In this document: positions 62,840 to 64,000 of the stretch, piece by piece
Numbering within the stretch: the stretch's first letter is position 1
Layout of the letters: each line of letters starts with the position of its first letter
Assembly (NCBI RefSeq): GCF_000375545.1
Contig: NZ_AQXF01000003.1
Coordinates: forward strand, 204,595 to 268,594
Origin: Kordiimonas gwangyangensis DSM 19435 = JCM 12864
GTDB lineage: Bacteria > Pseudomonadota > Alphaproteobacteria > Sphingomonadales > Kordiimonadaceae
Reading direction: 5' to 3'
DNA length: 64,000 bases
Position numbers and translations under genes: made by a program
Notes under the pieces: model-generated
Seen by the model: the letters and a program-made list of their open reading frames with translations, nothing else
Told to the model about the DNA's origin: nothing
Database searches by the model: none

Positions 62840-63775
62840 CTATAGCGCCATATTCACTGCACCCCTACCTTTAAGACACAGCATGCGCCGTGCCTCCTCA
62901 GGTGTGGCAACAGAATGTCCCATTTCCTCAATGATTGTTCTGATCTTTTTTACCTGCTCGGCATTACTGGTGGCGAGCCTGCCGGGCGGGATGGTAAGAC
63001 TGTCTTCAAGCCCCACCCGCACATTGCCGCCCAGGATCACGCCCATGGTCGCGAGCTCGATCTGGTGCCGGCCCGCTGCGAGCACGGAAAACTGGTAATT
63101 GTCGCCCAGCAGGCGATCCGCACAGGATTTCATCGCGAGCAGATTTTCAGGGGACGCACCAATCCCGCCCATCACGCCAAGCACAAATTGTACATAGAGC
63201 GGTGCTTTCACCAGACCCTGCCTCAGGTAATAGGCGAGGGTTTCGATATGCCCCATGTCGTAACACTCAAACTCGAAGCGCGCACCGGCGCCGTCACCCA
63301 AATCAGCGAGGATGTTTTCAATGTCCTGATAGGTGTTGGTGAACATGGTGTGGCGCGTTGCATCCAGAAGCTGCGGCTCCCACTCATGTTGCCAATTCTC
63401 ATATTTGCGTTTGAGCGTGAAGATGCCGAAATTCATTGAGCCCATGTTGAGGGAGCACATTTCCGGCTTCATGGCGCGCGCGGGCGCAAGCCGGGTCTCA
63501 AGCGACATGAGCGAACTGCCACCGGTTGAGATATTCAGTACCGCATCACAGGAGTCATTGATCACCGGAATGAAGGCACGAAAATGGTCCGGGTCAGCAC
63601 TCGGGCGGCCATCCTCGGGCACACGGGCATGCAAATGAATGATGGCGGCACCGGCTTCCGCCGCTTCGATCGAAGACTGTGCGATCTCTGCCGGCGTTAC
63701 CGGCAGGTGCGGCGACATCGTCGGCGTGTAGATGGAGCCAGTTACCGCACAGGTGATGATGATTTTTCTGCTCAC
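62840..63775 (-). CDS. Beta-keto acid cleavage enzyme (BKACE, DUF849)
   Basis: 311 residues from the GTG at 63775, chosen because GAGGGGG lies five bases upstream; an ATG at 63808 is possible but has no ribosome site. The BKACE fold shows CAVTGSIYTPTMSPHLPVTP, the metal motif IIHLHARVPEDGRP (H47 and H49), LNISTGGSSL and NVRVGLEDSLTIPPG near the C-terminus. BKACE enzymes condense a beta-keto acid with acetyl-CoA and cleave it to acetoacetate plus a new acyl-CoA, as in lysine fermentation and carnitine breakdown. It is the first gene of the operon. Confidence 0.92.
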   Translation of the reverse strand: MSRKIIITCAVTGSIYTPTMSPHLPVTPAEIAQSSIEAAEAGAAIIHLHARVPEDGRPSADPDHFRAFIPVINDSCDAVLNISTGGSSLMSLETRLAPARAMKPEMCSLNMGSMNFGIFTLKRKYENWQHEWEPQLLDATRHTMFTNTYQDIENILADLGDGAGARFEFECYDMGHIETLAYYLRQGLVKAPLYVQFVLGVMGGIGASPENLLAMKSCADRLLGDNYQFSVLAAGRHQIELATMGVILGGNVRVGLEDSLTIPPGRLATSNAEQVKKIRTIIEEMGHSVATPEEARRMLCLKGRGAVNMAL

Positions 63776-63835
63776 GCACGCCCCCTCGGATAAATTGCCC
63801 TTGATCATCGGCAACAAACATCTATCATTTGGTTA

Positions 63836-63848
63836 TGTTATTTTAACA
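63836..63848. promoter_or_regulatory. LysR-type T-N11-A dyad in divergent promoter region
   Basis: TGTTA-TTT-TAACA is a perfect inverted repeat that fits the LysR consensus T-N11-A. It lies between the BKACE operon (start 63775, minus) and the LysR-type gene (start 63879, plus). Confidence 0.6.
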
Positions 63849-63878
63849 AAGTCAAACATAGTTTTAATGAATGTAAAC

Positions 63879-64000
63879 ATGGCTGAAAAGCATGAAACAT
63901 CGTCGGGTGAAACGGGCACGTTGCCGCAAGGTGTAAGCTGGTCGATGGACTGGAACCTGTTGCGCACGTTCGTTGTGATTGCCGAAGAAAACAGTATCAC
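63879..64000 (+). CDS. LysR family transcriptional regulator (3' truncated by window end)
   Basis: Only the first 40 codons are visible. After a 20-residue polar N-terminal extension, the sequence MDWNLLRTFVVIAEENSI is the typical first helix of a LysR winged helix-turn-helix. It is divergent from the BKACE operon with 103 bases between, and the control region contains a T-N11-A dyad, so it most likely regulates that operon. A start at the internal ATG at 63945 is also possible. Confidence 0.82.
   Translation, partial: MAEKHETSSGETGTLPQGVSWSMDWNLLRTFVVIAEENSI

Overview
The window is chromosomal DNA from a Gram-negative alphaproteobacterium. The evidence is the carA-carB and greA neighbourhood, the yqeY-dnaG-rpoD block, a long acidic insert in RpoD, a DUF2336 (PdhS-type) protein, three TonB-dependent receptors (TBDRs) and several exported peptidases. 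Base composition is moderately GC-rich, apart from a patch of lower GC at about 3.6-4.7 kb. Kordiimonadales, or a related marine order, would fit the gene content, but that is an impression and not a demonstrated assignment. I saw no rRNA, insertion sequence, prophage or CRISPR array. One tRNA is present, tRNA-Ile with anticodon CAU.

Region 1 (1-14 kb) is mixed: a 5'-truncated sterol-desaturase-type hydroxylase with a TetR regulator, an exported amidohydrolase, a 2-Cys peroxiredoxin, a small membrane/coiled-coil protein like phage abortive-infection proteins in the lower-GC patch, a membrane-anchored AraC-type regulator, DUF2147, DUF4287 and TraB/GumN proteins, a DUF2336-PAS protein, an Lrp/AsnC regulator, and a cell-wall pair (L,D-transpeptidase plus DUF882 peptidase). 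Region 2 (13.4-32.3 kb) is largely housekeeping: greA, an RTX protein, carB, carA, yqeY, a GcvA-like LysR regulator, dnaG, rpoD and a two-lobed aspartic protease. It is followed by an isolated flagellin gene, an M18-type aminopeptidase, two tandem PspB-like small proteins, a GSCFA/TPR protein and the tRNA.

Region 3 (32.3-64 kb) is an accessory nutrient-scavenging region. It holds a GST, three TBDRs, a glycerate 2-kinase, four S9 prolyl-oligopeptidase-family proteins, two TPR-sulfotransferases, an M20 hydrolase, a dipeptidase-like amidohydrolase, a beta-propeller/PHP metallohydrolase, an APC permease, a hotdog thioesterase, a GNAT acetyltransferase and a beta-keto-acid cleavage enzyme (BKACE, DUF849).

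The most notable feature is a probable ten-gene operon on the minus strand from 63775 down to 48961. Its first eight genes have junctions ranging from a 17-bp overlap to a 24-bp gap. It ends in a clear terminator and is divergent from a LysR regulator, with a T-N11-A dyad in the shared control region. The combination suggests uptake of a peptide-like compound by the TBDR, periplasmic cleavage by several exported hydrolases, import by the APC permease, and cytoplasmic BKACE/thioesterase chemistry. A second cluster (37.7-48.9 kb) repeats the TBDR + TPR-sulfotransferase + S9 peptidase theme. It includes one S9 protein that has lost its catalytic Ser and His and lies two bases downstream of an intact paralogue. 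The substrate and the purpose of the sulfotransferases are unknown; this recurring module is the best candidate here for an undescribed system.
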